Shown piece after piece: positions 1 to 7,380 of a stretch of 8,738 nucleotides of DNA. Origin of the DNA: PWND01 sp964601515 (GTDB lineage: Bacteria; Bacteroidota; Bacteroidia; Bacteroidales; UBA7960); contig CAZRNU010000129.1 in NCBI GenBank assembly GCA_964601515.1, positions 1 to 8,738 of the forward strand. The letters run 5' to 3'. The notes under the pieces are model-generated. The model saw nothing but the letters and a program-made list of their open reading frames with translations, ran no database searches and was not told the DNA's origin. Position 1 is the first letter of the stretch. Each line of letters opens with the position of its first letter. A program made the position numbers and the translations under genes.

Positions 1-1299
1 ATTATAAAGGGATATGCAGGAACAGGGAAAACAACAGTTGTGTCTAATCTGGTAAAAGTCCTTCCCAAAATCAAAGCTAAAACAGTTCTACTAGCACCTA
101 CAGGAAGGGCTGCAAAAGTTATGGCATCATACAGCAGAGAGAAAGCATATACAATTCATAAAAAGATATATCGAATAAATGCTGGTAAAGACGGATTGCC
201 CGGCTTGAAACTTATTGAAAATAAGCATAAAAACACATTTTTTCTGGTTGATGAGGCTTCGATGATTTCAGCTTTTAGTCAGGATGGTGGAGAACTATTC
301 TCAGGGAGAAATCTCCTTGATGATCTTATTCATTATGTTTATAGTGGGGATAATTGCAGATTAATTCTTATCGGAGATACAGCACAGCTGCCACCGGTTA
401 AGGCGGTTGAGAGCCCTGCTCTTAGCCCTGAGTTTATGAAAGCCTCATTTCATTTGTCGGTTTGGGTGTCGGAACTTAGAGAAGTTGTAAGACAGGCTCA
501 GGATAGCGGCATTCTTTATAATGCCACACTGTTAAGAAAAATGCTGTTGCTTAATTCTAAAGGGTTTCCTAAATTCGACTTGCAAGGTTTTGATGATATA
601 AAAAGACTTGAAGGACAGGATGTTGGTGACGAAATTACAACAGCATTCAGTAATCGCCAGTGCGAGGAGTCAGTAATTGTTTGCCGATCAAATAAAAGAG
701 CTAATCTTTTCAATAAAAATATCCGAAATCGCATTTTACTCAGAGAAGAGGAAATAAGTGCAGGTGATCTTATGATGGTTGTGAAAAACAATTATTTCTG
801 GCTGCCTCAAACTTCCCAAATTGGTTTTATTGCAAATGGGGATATAATTGAATTAACAAGAATTAGAAAAATTGAGGAACTATACGGATTTAGATTTGCT
901 GATGTGTCTGCACGAATGCTTGATTATCCGGATGAACCTGAAATCGATGTAATGATTATGCTTGATGCAATATATGCCGATGCTCCATCATTAACTTTCC
1001 AGCAAACAGGGCAATTATTCGAACAGGTTTCGCTTGATTATGCTGAATATGCAAGCAAAAGAACACGATTGCTAAAAGTTAAAAACAATCCATATTTTAA
1101 TGCCCTTCAAGTGAAATTTGCGTATTCATTAACTTGTCATAAGGCGCAAGGCGGACAGTGGAAAAATGTTTTTGTTGAAATGGGATATTTACCTGATAAT
1201 AATCCGGATATTGAATACCTCAGATGGCTTTATACTGCTTTCACAAGGGCAACTGATAATTTATACCTGATTGGCTTTAATGAAGATTTTTTTGTGTAA
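1..1299 (+). CDS. RecD-like superfamily 1 DNA helicase (5' end outside window)
   Basis: ATP-driven DNA helicase of the RecD/Pif1-like SF1B group, acting in DNA repair or recombination in the cytoplasm. Counting codons from base 1, the frame is open from the edge and encodes Walker A GYAGTGKTT (codons 4-12), motif Ia APTGRAAK (about 32-39), Walker B VDEAS (codons 83-87), motif III GDTAQLPPV (125-133) and an arginine-containing VVRQA segment. Near the C-terminus are motif V-like TCHKAQGGQW (bases about 1132-1161) and motif VI YTAFTRATDN (bases 1231-1260, with the probable arginine finger at 1246-1248). The region between III and V fits the SH3-like 2B insert of RecD2-type enzymes. An in-frame GTG at base 40 is not a credible start because Walker A lies before it, so the true start is upstream of the window. 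No RecB or RecC gene is visible. This is probably the stand-alone RecD-like ATPase common in Bacteroidota. The precise substrate is unknown. Confidence 0.9.
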   Translation: MIKGYAGTGKTTVVSNLVKVLPKIKAKTVLLAPTGRAAKVMASYSREKAYTIHKKIYRINAGKDGLPGLKLIENKHKNTFFLVDEASMISAFSQDGGELFSGRNLLDDLIHYVYSGDNCRLILIGDTAQLPPVKAVESPALSPEFMKASFHLSVWVSELREVVRQAQDSGILYNATLLRKMLLLNSKGFPKFDLQGFDDIKRLEGQDVGDEITTAFSNRQCEESVIVCRSNKRANLFNKNIRNRILLREEEISAGDLMMVVKNNYFWLPQTSQIGFIANGDIIELTRIRKIEELYGFRFADVSARMLDYPDEPEIDVMIMLDAIYADAPSLTFQQTGQLFEQVSLDYAEYASKRTRLLKVKNNPYFNALQVKFAYSLTCHKAQGGQWKNVFVEMGYLPDNNPDIEYLRWLYTAFTRATDNLYLIGFNEDFFV

Positions 1300-1337
1300 A
1301 TAATTACAATACAAGTCTTCTATTTATCATGAAAAGT

Positions 1338-1368
1338 TTTGCTGTTTCTGAAAAAACCTTTAGGTTTG
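1338..1368 (+). promoter_or_regulatory. Candidate Bacteroidota-type promoter for the 1415-2845 unit
   Basis: TTTG at 1338-1341 is followed, after 19 bases, by TAGGTTTG at 1361-1368. This matches the TTTG / TAnnTTTG (-33/-7) consensus of Bacteroidota housekeeping promoters, with spacing in the usual range. Transcription would start near 1375, giving a leader of about 40 bases before the ATG at 1415. The -7 box overlaps a short inverted repeat (AAACC at 1354-1358, GGTTT at 1363-1367), which might bind a regulator or be chance. The match is by eye only. Confidence 0.6.
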
Positions 1369-1414
1369 CTTATAATTTTTCAATCACTTTTATTCACCCT
1401 TAATAAATAAAACA

Positions 1415-1876
1415 ATGAAAGGAAAACTTGAAATTAAACCTCTTGTTGGTTTTGGAAATCTTAAGTTTGGAGCTACCCAAGAAGATGTGAAAAAATATTT
1501 CGGAGAACCACAGGATTTAGAATCTCTTCCCGGTGAAGCAGATGAGTCAGATGCAGAAGCCTATAATTACTGGGATATTGGACATACTGTGTTTTTTGAA
1601 AAAGATTCGCAAAATCGCTGTACTTGTTTTGAAACAGATAGCGATGAAGTTACATTATTTGGCAAAGACATATTTGTAATGTCTGAAGCCCAGATAATTA
1701 AACTTATGAACGATAACGGATATAATAGTATTGATGTAGAAGATGAAGAGTGGGGAGAAAGAAGAGTTTCTTTCGATGACGCTGTTGTAGATTTCTACTT
1801 CGAAGATGATAATCTGATTAGTATCAGTTGGGGTGTTATGGGTGATGAAAATAATAATTATAAGTGGCCTAAATAA
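1415..1876 (+). CDS. Acidic conserved-looking protein of unknown function, 153 aa
   Basis: I do not recognise the family. The protein has no signal peptide or membrane segment, so it is probably cytoplasmic. It is very acidic: 18 Asp and 17 Glu against 11 Lys and 3 Arg. The N-terminus has a GFGNLKFGATQEDVKKYFGEP segment (residues about 12-32). This resembles the 'G-x-lkfGms-x-eV-x-x-lGeP' helix-entry pattern found in several small two-layer alpha/beta families, including BamE/SmpA-like domains and some immunity-type proteins. A second half (about residues 82-142) has a helix MSEAQIIKLMNDNGY followed by predicted strands ending VDFYFEDDNLISISWG. It is preceded by a good promoter match and ends 12 bases before the mannose-6-phosphate isomerase gene, so the two are probably co-transcribed. 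There is no clear Shine-Dalgarno sequence. The start is the first ATG, placed just before the conserved-looking segment. The function is open. Confidence 0.8.
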   Translation: MKGKLEIKPLVGFGNLKFGATQEDVKKYFGEPQDLESLPGEADESDAEAYNYWDIGHTVFFEKDSQNRCTCFETDSDEVTLFGKDIFVMSEAQIIKLMNDNGYNSIDVEDEEWGERRVSFDDAVVDFYFEDDNLISISWGVMGDENNNYKWPK

Positions 1877-1888
1877 GCTCCATTAAAG

Positions 1889-2845
1889 ATGCTTTATCCG
1901 TTTAAATTTAAATCCCAGTTTTTTGAAAAAGTATGGGGTGCAAATAATTTGAAAAACCTTCTCGGTAAAAATTGTGCACATATTGAAAAATGTGGCGAGA
2001 GTTGGGAAATATCAGGACTGGAAAATAAATCTTCCGAAATTGAGAATGGCTTTTTATCCGGTAACTGCCTAGATGAAATTATAGAGGTTTATATGGAAGA
2101 CCTTGTGGGTGAAAAGGTCTTTTCTCAATTTGGAATTAATTTCCCTCTTCTTTTCAAATGGATTGATACTTCAGATTATTTGTCTGTTCAGGTTCATCCG
2201 GGCAATGGGAAGAATGTTTCAGGGAAAGCAGAAATGTGGTATGTTATCAATGCTAATCCGGAATCCGAGATAATATTGGGATTTAACCGAATTGTTTCAA
2301 AAGAGGATTTCATTTCTCACCTTGAGAATAAGTCTCTAAAGCAAATTCTTAATGTTGTAAAGCCTAAGACCGGTGATGTTTTTTATATTCCTCCCGGAAC
2401 AATTCATGCAATTGGCGCAGGCATTACTTTACTTGAAATTCAACAATCATCCGATATTACTTACAGGGTTTATGATTGGGATAGACCCGGATTGGATGGG
2501 AAGCCAAGGGAGCTAAATGTCGAAGAAGCACTAAAAACAATAGATTTTAATGCTTTAAATCAGGGGAAAATATTTTTTCCTGAGCAGTTAAACGAATCAG
2601 TCAATATATTGCAGAATGAATACTTTACTATCAATATGCTTGCGTTTAATAAGGCAATAAAAACTGATTATGTTAAAATTGATTCTTTTGTTGTTCTCTG
2701 TTGCGTTGAAGGTAATTACAATATAATAATCGACGGTGTTGAAGAAACAATAGAAAAAGGCAGGTGCATTTTGCTGCCTGCCGATTCAAATGAGGTTGAA
2801 CTCACAACAAATATTCTAACCAGAATTATTGAAGTGTATTTATAA
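1889..2845 (+). CDS. manA: Mannose-6-phosphate isomerase, class I (short form)
   Basis: Zinc enzyme interconverting mannose-6-phosphate and fructose-6-phosphate in the cytoplasm, feeding GDP-mannose and related sugar synthesis or mannose use. At 318 residues it has the length of the short Bacillus ManA type, not the longer E. coli type. The expected metal-binding cupin residues are present: Q101 and H103 in VQVHPG, E115 in KAEMWYV, and H173 in PPGTIHAIGAG. The hallmark segment LLEIQQSSDITYRVYDWDR follows at 181-199. The C-terminal third (about 240-318) is the second, degenerate cupin half. The ATG lies 12 bases after the preceding stop and gives the normal N-terminal 'LYPFKFKSQFFEKVWG' opening. 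Its last 6 bases overlap the tail of the convergent glutathione peroxidase gene. No plus-strand terminator is evident after it. Confidence 0.95.
   Translation: MLYPFKFKSQFFEKVWGANNLKNLLGKNCAHIEKCGESWEISGLENKSSEIENGFLSGNCLDEIIEVYMEDLVGEKVFSQFGINFPLLFKWIDTSDYLSVQVHPGNGKNVSGKAEMWYVINANPESEIILGFNRIVSKEDFISHLENKSLKQILNVVKPKTGDVFYIPPGTIHAIGAGITLLEIQQSSDITYRVYDWDRPGLDGKPRELNVEEALKTIDFNALNQGKIFFPEQLNESVNILQNEYFTINMLAFNKAIKTDYVKIDSFVVLCCVEGNYNIIIDGVEETIEKGRCILLPADSNEVELTTNILTRIIEVYL
2754..2782 (-). terminator. Probable intrinsic terminator of the glutathione peroxidase gene, inside manA
   Basis: Read on the minus strand, GGCAGG (2782-2777) and CCTGCC (2764-2759) form a 6-bp GC-rich stem with a 12-base loop, in which a short inner GC/GC pairing is possible. 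It is followed at once by five T residues (2758-2754) and then more T-rich sequence (CTATTGTTTC). It lies 57 bases past the peroxidase stop codon, which suits a 3' end for that transcript. It is embedded antisense in the manA coding sequence. On the plus strand there is no T tract after the stem, so it should work in one direction only. Confidence 0.6.
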
Positions 2846-3403
2846 AAGCGAAGTTATTTGTTCATCCAGAGGCTTTACTTTTGATGCAAAAACGCCTATC
2901 AGCTCGCCGTTTTCATCAATAAGGTATTTATGAAAATTCCACTTTGGTTCCTGAGTATTCCAGCCATTTTTGTCTTTGTCTGTAAGCCATTGGTATACAG
3001 GATGCATATCACCTCCTTTTACAGTAATCTTTTCAGTCATTAAAAAAGTTACTCCGTAATTTACTTCACAAAAGGTAGCAATATCTTCGTTGCTTCCCGG
3101 TTCCTGATTCATGAAATCATTGGCAGGAAATCCAATTACAACCAGATTGTCTTTGTACTTTTTTGAAAGTTCTTCCAACTCAGCATATTGTGGCGTAAAG
3201 CCGCACTTTGAAGCAGTATTTACAATTAATACTTTTTTGCCTTTGAAACTTGAAAAATCAATTTCATCGCCAAATAGAGATACTGTTGATAGCTCGTAAA
3301 ATGATACTTTACTTTGAGCTTGTTCGGGTTTTATTTTTGCACTGCAGCTAAAAAAGCTGAATAACAATGATGTTAGTGCCATAATATAGATTTTTGTATT
3401 CAT
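2840..3403 (-). CDS. Glutathione peroxidase family thiol peroxidase, probable lipoprotein
   Basis: Reduces hydrogen or organic peroxides using a cysteine. Most bacterial members are reduced by thioredoxin rather than glutathione. The N-terminus MNTKIYIMALTSLLFSFFSC is a signal peptide ending in a plausible though not canonical lipobox (FFSC, lipidated Cys20), so the protein is probably an envelope lipoprotein. The thioredoxin-fold domain spans about 33-187. The peroxidatic cysteine is C67 in NTASKCGFT, and the likely resolving cysteine is C112 in TFCEVNYGVTF. W155 and N156 of the WNF motif complete most of the tetrad. The usual NQF glutamine position is Asp96 in GFPANDFMNQEPG. The cysteine before it in many homologues (GFPC) is Ala94. 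Length (187 aa) is normal once the signal is subtracted. The gene lies 70 bases downstream of the glycosyltransferase on the same strand. A shared transcript is possible but not shown. Confidence 0.92.
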   Translation of the reverse strand: MNTKIYIMALTSLLFSFFSCSAKIKPEQAQSKVSFYELSTVSLFGDEIDFSSFKGKKVLIVNTASKCGFTPQYAELEELSKKYKDNLVVIGFPANDFMNQEPGSNEDIATFCEVNYGVTFLMTEKITVKGGDMHPVYQWLTDKDKNGWNTQEPKWNFHKYLIDENGELIGVFASKVKPLDEQITSLL

Positions 3404-3473
3404 GGTAATATAATTTTTCTAGCTAAACAACCAATATCCAGGAATGTTCAAAAGAATGTAAAACGTCTTTTAT

Positions 3474-4385
3474 TTAACTCTTGTTAGATATTCTACAAAT
3501 AATTCCAAGCTTGTAGAGGTCGAACAAAAATATACTTGGGTTGGAGCTTTTTAAATTGTATTCAATAGCTTTTCTAAATATTTTGAATAGAAACTTTATA
3601 AATCCTGTCAGCTGATATTTACTGATTATTTCGAAGGTTCTTAAAAGCTTGGAAATACAAACAAAATCTTTGTCTTTTTTTGTTATTTGATATATTTTCA
3701 GAAGATTCTTTGTGCTTTCAAATGTTTTTTCAAGAATTACTGATGCTTCCTCTAGTCCGATGTGCTCAACAGGATTGTCAATATGAATAATTGGAACATT
3801 TTTTTTCTTCATTTCATATCCAAGCAATGTATCTTCATGTCCATATCCGCTTAGAGCTTCGTTAAAGGGATTGTTTTCAAGAACTGTTTTTGCAATAACA
3901 AAATTATTAGTCATAAATGACTGGTAAGGATTTCTGCTTCTGGTTTCAGCGTTGAAAGCTTCTCTTTTGTTTCCCCAAACCCAGTGCAGACTTGTTAAAT
4001 CTTTAGGGTGTTGACGCTGATACGTTCTGCCACCGCATATTAATGAGTTTGTGTCATCAAGCTTTGATATTGCTTTAAAGTAGTTTGAAACAAAGTTTTT
4101 ATCTAATATTAAAGCATCACAATCCATAAAAAGCAAATATGGAAATGAAGCCTTACTGCATAAATAATTTCTGATTTTGCTCCTGCCAATGTTTTTGTCA
4201 AGTTCTTCGTATATAACTCCGGGTAGTTCTTTAATTCTTTGATTAGCTGTCTTAAATTGTTGTTGTGAACAATCGTCAACAACAATCAGCTCATTTATAG
4301 TTGAGGAGTTCTTTATTTGAGTATAAAGTTCATTTATTAATGGAAATACTTCAAAATTATATACCGGAATACAAATACTAAGCAT
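3474..4385 (-). CDS. Family 2 glycosyltransferase (GT-A fold)
   Basis: Transfers a sugar from a nucleotide-sugar donor to an unknown acceptor, probably in surface polysaccharide, glycolipid or glycoprotein assembly on the inner face of the membrane. The N-terminal GT-A domain begins LSICIPVYN. It has the donor-binding acidic pair VVDD (35-38), the NIGRSKIRN loop (65-73) and the DxD-type metal site MDCDA (87-91). In the second half, GYGHEDTLLGYEM (180-192) matches the G-Y/W-G-x-E-D acceptor/catalytic motif shared with galactosyltransferase C-terminal-type domains. H208 follows in PVEHIG. The C-terminal 80 residues are basic and partly hydrophobic (GFIKFLFKIF), suggesting a peripheral membrane contact, with no clear transmembrane helix. 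The ATG at 4385 gives the standard family start. No other glycan genes sit beside it, so donor and acceptor cannot be named. Confidence 0.9.
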   Translation of the reverse strand: MLSICIPVYNFEVFPLINELYTQIKNSSTINELIVVDDCSQQQFKTANQRIKELPGVIYEELDKNIGRSKIRNYLCSKASFPYLLFMDCDALILDKNFVSNYFKAISKLDDTNSLICGGRTYQRQHPKDLTSLHWVWGNKREAFNAETRSRNPYQSFMTNNFVIAKTVLENNPFNEALSGYGHEDTLLGYEMKKKNVPIIHIDNPVEHIGLEEASVILEKTFESTKNLLKIYQITKKDKDFVCISKLLRTFEIISKYQLTGFIKFLFKIFRKAIEYNLKSSNPSIFLFDLYKLGIICRISNKS

Positions 4386-4468
4386 ATTTTAAACTTATTT
4401 GCGTAAAAGTAAATATTAAAATTAATTAACTAGTTTAAATTTCGTACTTTTCAATTGTCAAAACGTAT

Positions 4469-4476
4469 TACATTTG
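4469..4476 (+). promoter_or_regulatory. Candidate -7 promoter element for trkA-trkH
   Basis: TACATTTG matches TAnnTTTG exactly and lies 21 bases before the trkA ATG, implying a leader of about 15 bases. No good TTTG -33 box is present at the right distance; the nearest is a TTTT run at 4448-4451, 17 bases upstream. It lies in the 112-base spacer between the divergent glycosyltransferase and trkA genes. No equally good element was found on the minus strand for the glycosyltransferase. Confidence 0.45.
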
Positions 4477-4497
4477 CATTTATTTAATTTTTAAAAA

Positions 4498-5841
4498 ATG
4501 AATATTCTAATTGCAGGTGATAATGAAGTTGGTTTGCATTTGGCAAGGCTTTTCTCTATGGAGAACCATGACATTACATTGGTTTGTCCTGATAAAGACC
4601 TGCTGAAAGTTATTGAAACCCACTCTGACTTAATGACCATAGTTGGCGATGCAACATCAAGGGAGGTTCTTGTAAATGCTAATGTTAAAAAGGCCGATTT
4701 GGTTATTAGTGTTTTAAATGATGGTAGATTAAATTTGTTAACCTGCATAATGTCTAAACAGCTTGGAGCAAAAGTTTGCATTGCTAAAGTTGATAATTCA
4801 GAATATCTTGAAGAAGATTGTAAGCAGCTATATATAAGCTTTGGTGTTGATTACATAGTATCTCCTGAAAGAATCGTTTCAAAAGAAATTACTAATCTTC
4901 TCAGACATACTGCTGCTGCAGAAATATTCGATTTTTCCGATGAACAATTATTTCTGATGTTGATAAGGCTTGATAAAGATGCATTGGTTGTTGGAAAATC
5001 TTTAGATGATATTGTTAAGGAATACGAGAAGCTTGATTATAGAGCTGTTGCTATTCATAGAAAATCTCAAACAATTATTCCAAAGGGCAATGATGTTTTT
5101 ATGGAGAATGATATGGCATATGTGGTTGCCAAAAAAGAAGGAATTGATCATTTGCTTAAGCTTGGAGGAAAAAAAAGGTTTGATATTAGTAACATAATGA
5201 TTGTTGGAGGGGGTACTGTTGGAAGTCAAACTGCTTTGGCGTTAGAGAAAAAGTTTAATGTTAAACTTTTTGAAATGAATACAGAAAGGTCTATTGAACT
5301 ATCAGATATGCTGCAAAATACCTTAATTATAAATGGCGATGCCAGGGATATTAACCTTCTTGAAGACGAAAGAATAGGGTCTATGGACGCTTTTGTCTCT
5401 GTTACTAATAGTTCGGAAACAAATATTCTTACATGCTTGCTCGCGCGTCGCTATGGAGTTAAGAAAACAATTGCCTTGGTAGAAAATCTTGATTATGTTG
5501 ATATATCTCAAAATATTGGAATAGATACAATTATTAATAAAAAAACTGCAATAGCAAGTTATATAGTGAGATTCACCCTGGCATCAAAGGTGCTGTCAAC
5601 TAAGTGTCTTACAGGTATTGATGCTGAAGTATTTGAGTTTGTTGTAAAACCAAATTCGCCGGTAACCAAAAAGCCGATAAGAAAACTTAATTTCCCTGAT
5701 AAGGCTATTATTGGGGGCATTATTAGAGATAACGAAGGTTTTATAGCAGTAGGTGATTTCCAAATTCAAGAGTACGACAAAGTAGTTGTATTTGCACTTC
5801 CACAAGCATTTAATGAAGTTGATAAGTTTTTCAAAAGCTAA
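4498..5841 (+). CDS. trkA: Trk potassium uptake system, NAD-binding regulatory subunit TrkA
   Basis: Cytosolic ring-forming gate of the Trk K+ transporter. It binds NAD(H) or ATP/ADP and controls the TrkH pore. The 447 residues match the double-RCK TrkA architecture: RCK_N 1 (about 1-125), RCK_C 1 (about 142-225), RCK_N 2 (about 231-350) and RCK_C 2 (about 365-447). The second Rossmann half is canonical, with GGGTVG at 237-242 and an acidic residue at the end of strand two (E269 in LFEM). The first half is altered: the glycine motif reads G-D-N-E-V-G (7-12), lacking the middle glycine, and the usual strand-two Asp is Cys30 (TLVCPDKD). The hallmark VGDAT (49-53) and INGDARD (278-284) segments are both present. 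The ATG at 4498 starts directly at the Rossmann strand. It ends 12 bases before trkH, a clear operon. Confidence 0.96.
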   Translation: MNILIAGDNEVGLHLARLFSMENHDITLVCPDKDLLKVIETHSDLMTIVGDATSREVLVNANVKKADLVISVLNDGRLNLLTCIMSKQLGAKVCIAKVDNSEYLEEDCKQLYISFGVDYIVSPERIVSKEITNLLRHTAAAEIFDFSDEQLFLMLIRLDKDALVVGKSLDDIVKEYEKLDYRAVAIHRKSQTIIPKGNDVFMENDMAYVVAKKEGIDHLLKLGGKKRFDISNIMIVGGGTVGSQTALALEKKFNVKLFEMNTERSIELSDMLQNTLIINGDARDINLLEDERIGSMDAFVSVTNSSETNILTCLLARRYGVKKTIALVENLDYVDISQNIGIDTIINKKTAIASYIVRFTLASKVLSTKCLTGIDAEVFEFVVKPNSPVTKKPIRKLNFPDKAIIGGIIRDNEGFIAVGDFQIQEYDKVVVFALPQAFNEVDKFFKS

Positions 5842-5853
5842 TATTATCCAACT

Positions 5854-7320
5854 ATGGATAGCAAAAGAGAAATAAATTTTAAACTTATTGGTAAGTTTCT
5901 TGGCATATTGCTGATGATATTGTCTGCACTTATGATTACATCAGTGTTTTGGTCGTTATATTATAATGAACAAGAATCAATTAGGGCAATATTACTTAGT
6001 AGCTTAATTACATTTATAGCCGGACTGTCGCTATTTTTAGTTTCTTTCAAACATGATCATCGTAATATTGGTAAAAAAGAAGGATATATTATTGTATCAT
6101 TTGCATGGATAAGCATTTCGGCATTTGGTGCTCTTCCTTTCTTCTTGTCAGGTGCTATTCCAGACTTTACAGATGCGTATTTTGAAACAATTTCCGGATT
6201 CACTACTACCGGAGCAACCATCTTAAATGATATTGAAGCTGTTTCAAAAGGACTATTGTTTTGGAGAAGTATGACACAATGGCTGGGTGGAATGGGTATA
6301 ATTGTTTTAACTCTTGCAGTATTGCCTATTCTTGGAGTAGGGGGTATGCAGCTTTTTGTTGCTGAGGCTCCTGGAACTACTCCAAGCAGATTGCATCCAC
6401 GAATTACTGAAACTGCAAAAAGACTTTGGGGAATTTATGTGATTTTTACATTGTTGCAAGTTATTTTACTAATGATTGGTAAAATGAACTTCTTTGATAG
6501 TATTAATCATGCTTTTACAACAATGGCAACCGGTGGGTTTAGTACCCAAAACACAAGCATAGCCGGATATTCTCCATATATTCAATATGTTATTATTTTG
6601 TTTATGATTATTGCCGGAACAAGCTTCTCCCTGCATTATTTTCTTCTAAAAGGTCAAATTAAGAAAGTAACAGACAATGAGGAATTTAAGTTCTATTTAT
6701 ATTTGATTGGAATAGTTGCACTTGTTTTTACACTTGCCGTGATAGTAATCTATCATACTGATATTGAAAAGGCATTTCGAGATAGTCTTTTTCAAGTAGT
6801 ATCAATTGTAACTACTACGGGTTTCATTACAGTTGATTATCTGGAATGGAAAAATTTTATGATATTCGGAATATTTATGCTAATGTTTACCGGTGGTTGT
6901 ATTGGAAGCACCGGCGGTGGTATTAAAATGATTCGATTGTTAGTTATGTTTAAGAACACAAGACTTGAGTTGAAAAGACTTATTCATCCAATGGCAGTAG
7001 TTCCTGTGAGAATCAATAAAAAATCAATTCCTTCTGATATAATAAATAACTTTTTAGCTTTTTTGCTTATTTATATGTTATTGATTTTTTCAGGCTCTAT
7101 GATAATGTCTGTATTTAATATGGATTTTGTTTCAGCCTTAGGCGCAACTGCAGCAACTCTTGGTAATATTGGTCCTGGTTTAGGCAGTGTAGGCCCTGTT
7201 GAAACATATTCTCATATACCGGCAATCGGTAAATGGATTCTTAGCTTCTTTATGCTGGTGGGAAGGCTTGAGCTTTTTACTGTTTTATTATTATTGTCTC
7301 CTTCATTCTGGAAAAAATAA
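5854..7320 (+). CDS. trkH: Trk potassium uptake system, membrane pore subunit TrkH
   Basis: Integral inner-membrane K+ channel-like transporter that works with TrkA encoded just upstream. At 488 residues it has the normal TrkH length, with hydrophobic segments throughout and four pore repeats. The four selectivity-filter segments are visible: FTTTGAT (116-122), MATGGFS (224-230), TTTGFIT (320-326) and TLGNIGPG (435-442). The GGCIGSTGGGIKMIR segment (347-361) is the conserved intramembrane gating loop region. GRLELFTVL (470-478) near the C-terminus is also a family signature. The basic region between them (RLELKRLIHP, 370-379) is probably cytoplasmic. The ATG lies 12 bases after the trkA stop. 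The gene ends just before a hairpin at 7324-7358 that separates it from the convergent gene. No residue appears out of place. Confidence 0.97.
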   Translation: MDSKREINFKLIGKFLGILLMILSALMITSVFWSLYYNEQESIRAILLSSLITFIAGLSLFLVSFKHDHRNIGKKEGYIIVSFAWISISAFGALPFFLSGAIPDFTDAYFETISGFTTTGATILNDIEAVSKGLLFWRSMTQWLGGMGIIVLTLAVLPILGVGGMQLFVAEAPGTTPSRLHPRITETAKRLWGIYVIFTLLQVILLMIGKMNFFDSINHAFTTMATGGFSTQNTSIAGYSPYIQYVIILFMIIAGTSFSLHYFLLKGQIKKVTDNEEFKFYLYLIGIVALVFTLAVIVIYHTDIEKAFRDSLFQVVSIVTTTGFITVDYLEWKNFMIFGIFMLMFTGGCIGSTGGGIKMIRLLVMFKNTRLELKRLIHPMAVVPVRINKKSIPSDIINNFLAFLLIYMLLIFSGSMIMSVFNMDFVSALGATAATLGNIGPGLGSVGPVETYSHIPAIGKWILSFFMLVGRLELFTVLLLLSPSFWKK

Positions 7321-7358
7321 AAAGCTCGATTGATATAATTGAATATAACCAACCGAGC
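7312..7358 (-). terminator. Intrinsic terminator for the 7815-7381 gene, possibly also acting after trkH
   Basis: On the minus strand GCTCGGTTG (7358-7350) pairs with CAATCGAGC (7332-7324): nine pairs including one G-U, around a 17-base loop. It is followed by a T tract, TTTTTATTTTTT (7323-7312), which reaches back into the last codons of trkH. This is a good intrinsic terminator for the minus-strand gene, about 23 bases past its stop. On the plus strand the same stem has one A-C mismatch and only a loose T-rich tail (about 7363-7372), so it may stop trkH transcripts weakly. Confidence 0.7.
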
Positions 7359-7380
7359 CAAAATTATATTTTCTGCGTGA

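Noticed and set aside
516..791. A 91-codon minus-strand open frame inside the helicase
   Set aside because: It is antisense to conserved helicase sequence, with no recognisable protein features. The same applies to the short antisense frames inside trkA and trkH.
40..1299. GTG at base 40 as the start of the helicase
   Set aside because: The same frame is open to base 1 and encodes the Walker A motif before this GTG, so the gene starts outside the window.
1354..1378. AAACC-TTTA-GGTTT hairpin as terminator of the helicase gene
   Set aside because: The stem is only 5 bp and AT-rich, and a T run does not follow directly. It overlaps a better promoter match.
4459..4467. Minus-strand -7 element for the glycosyltransferase (CAAAACGTA on the plus strand)
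   Set aside because: The spacing inside the box is one base too long for TAnnTTTG, and no -33 box accompanies it.
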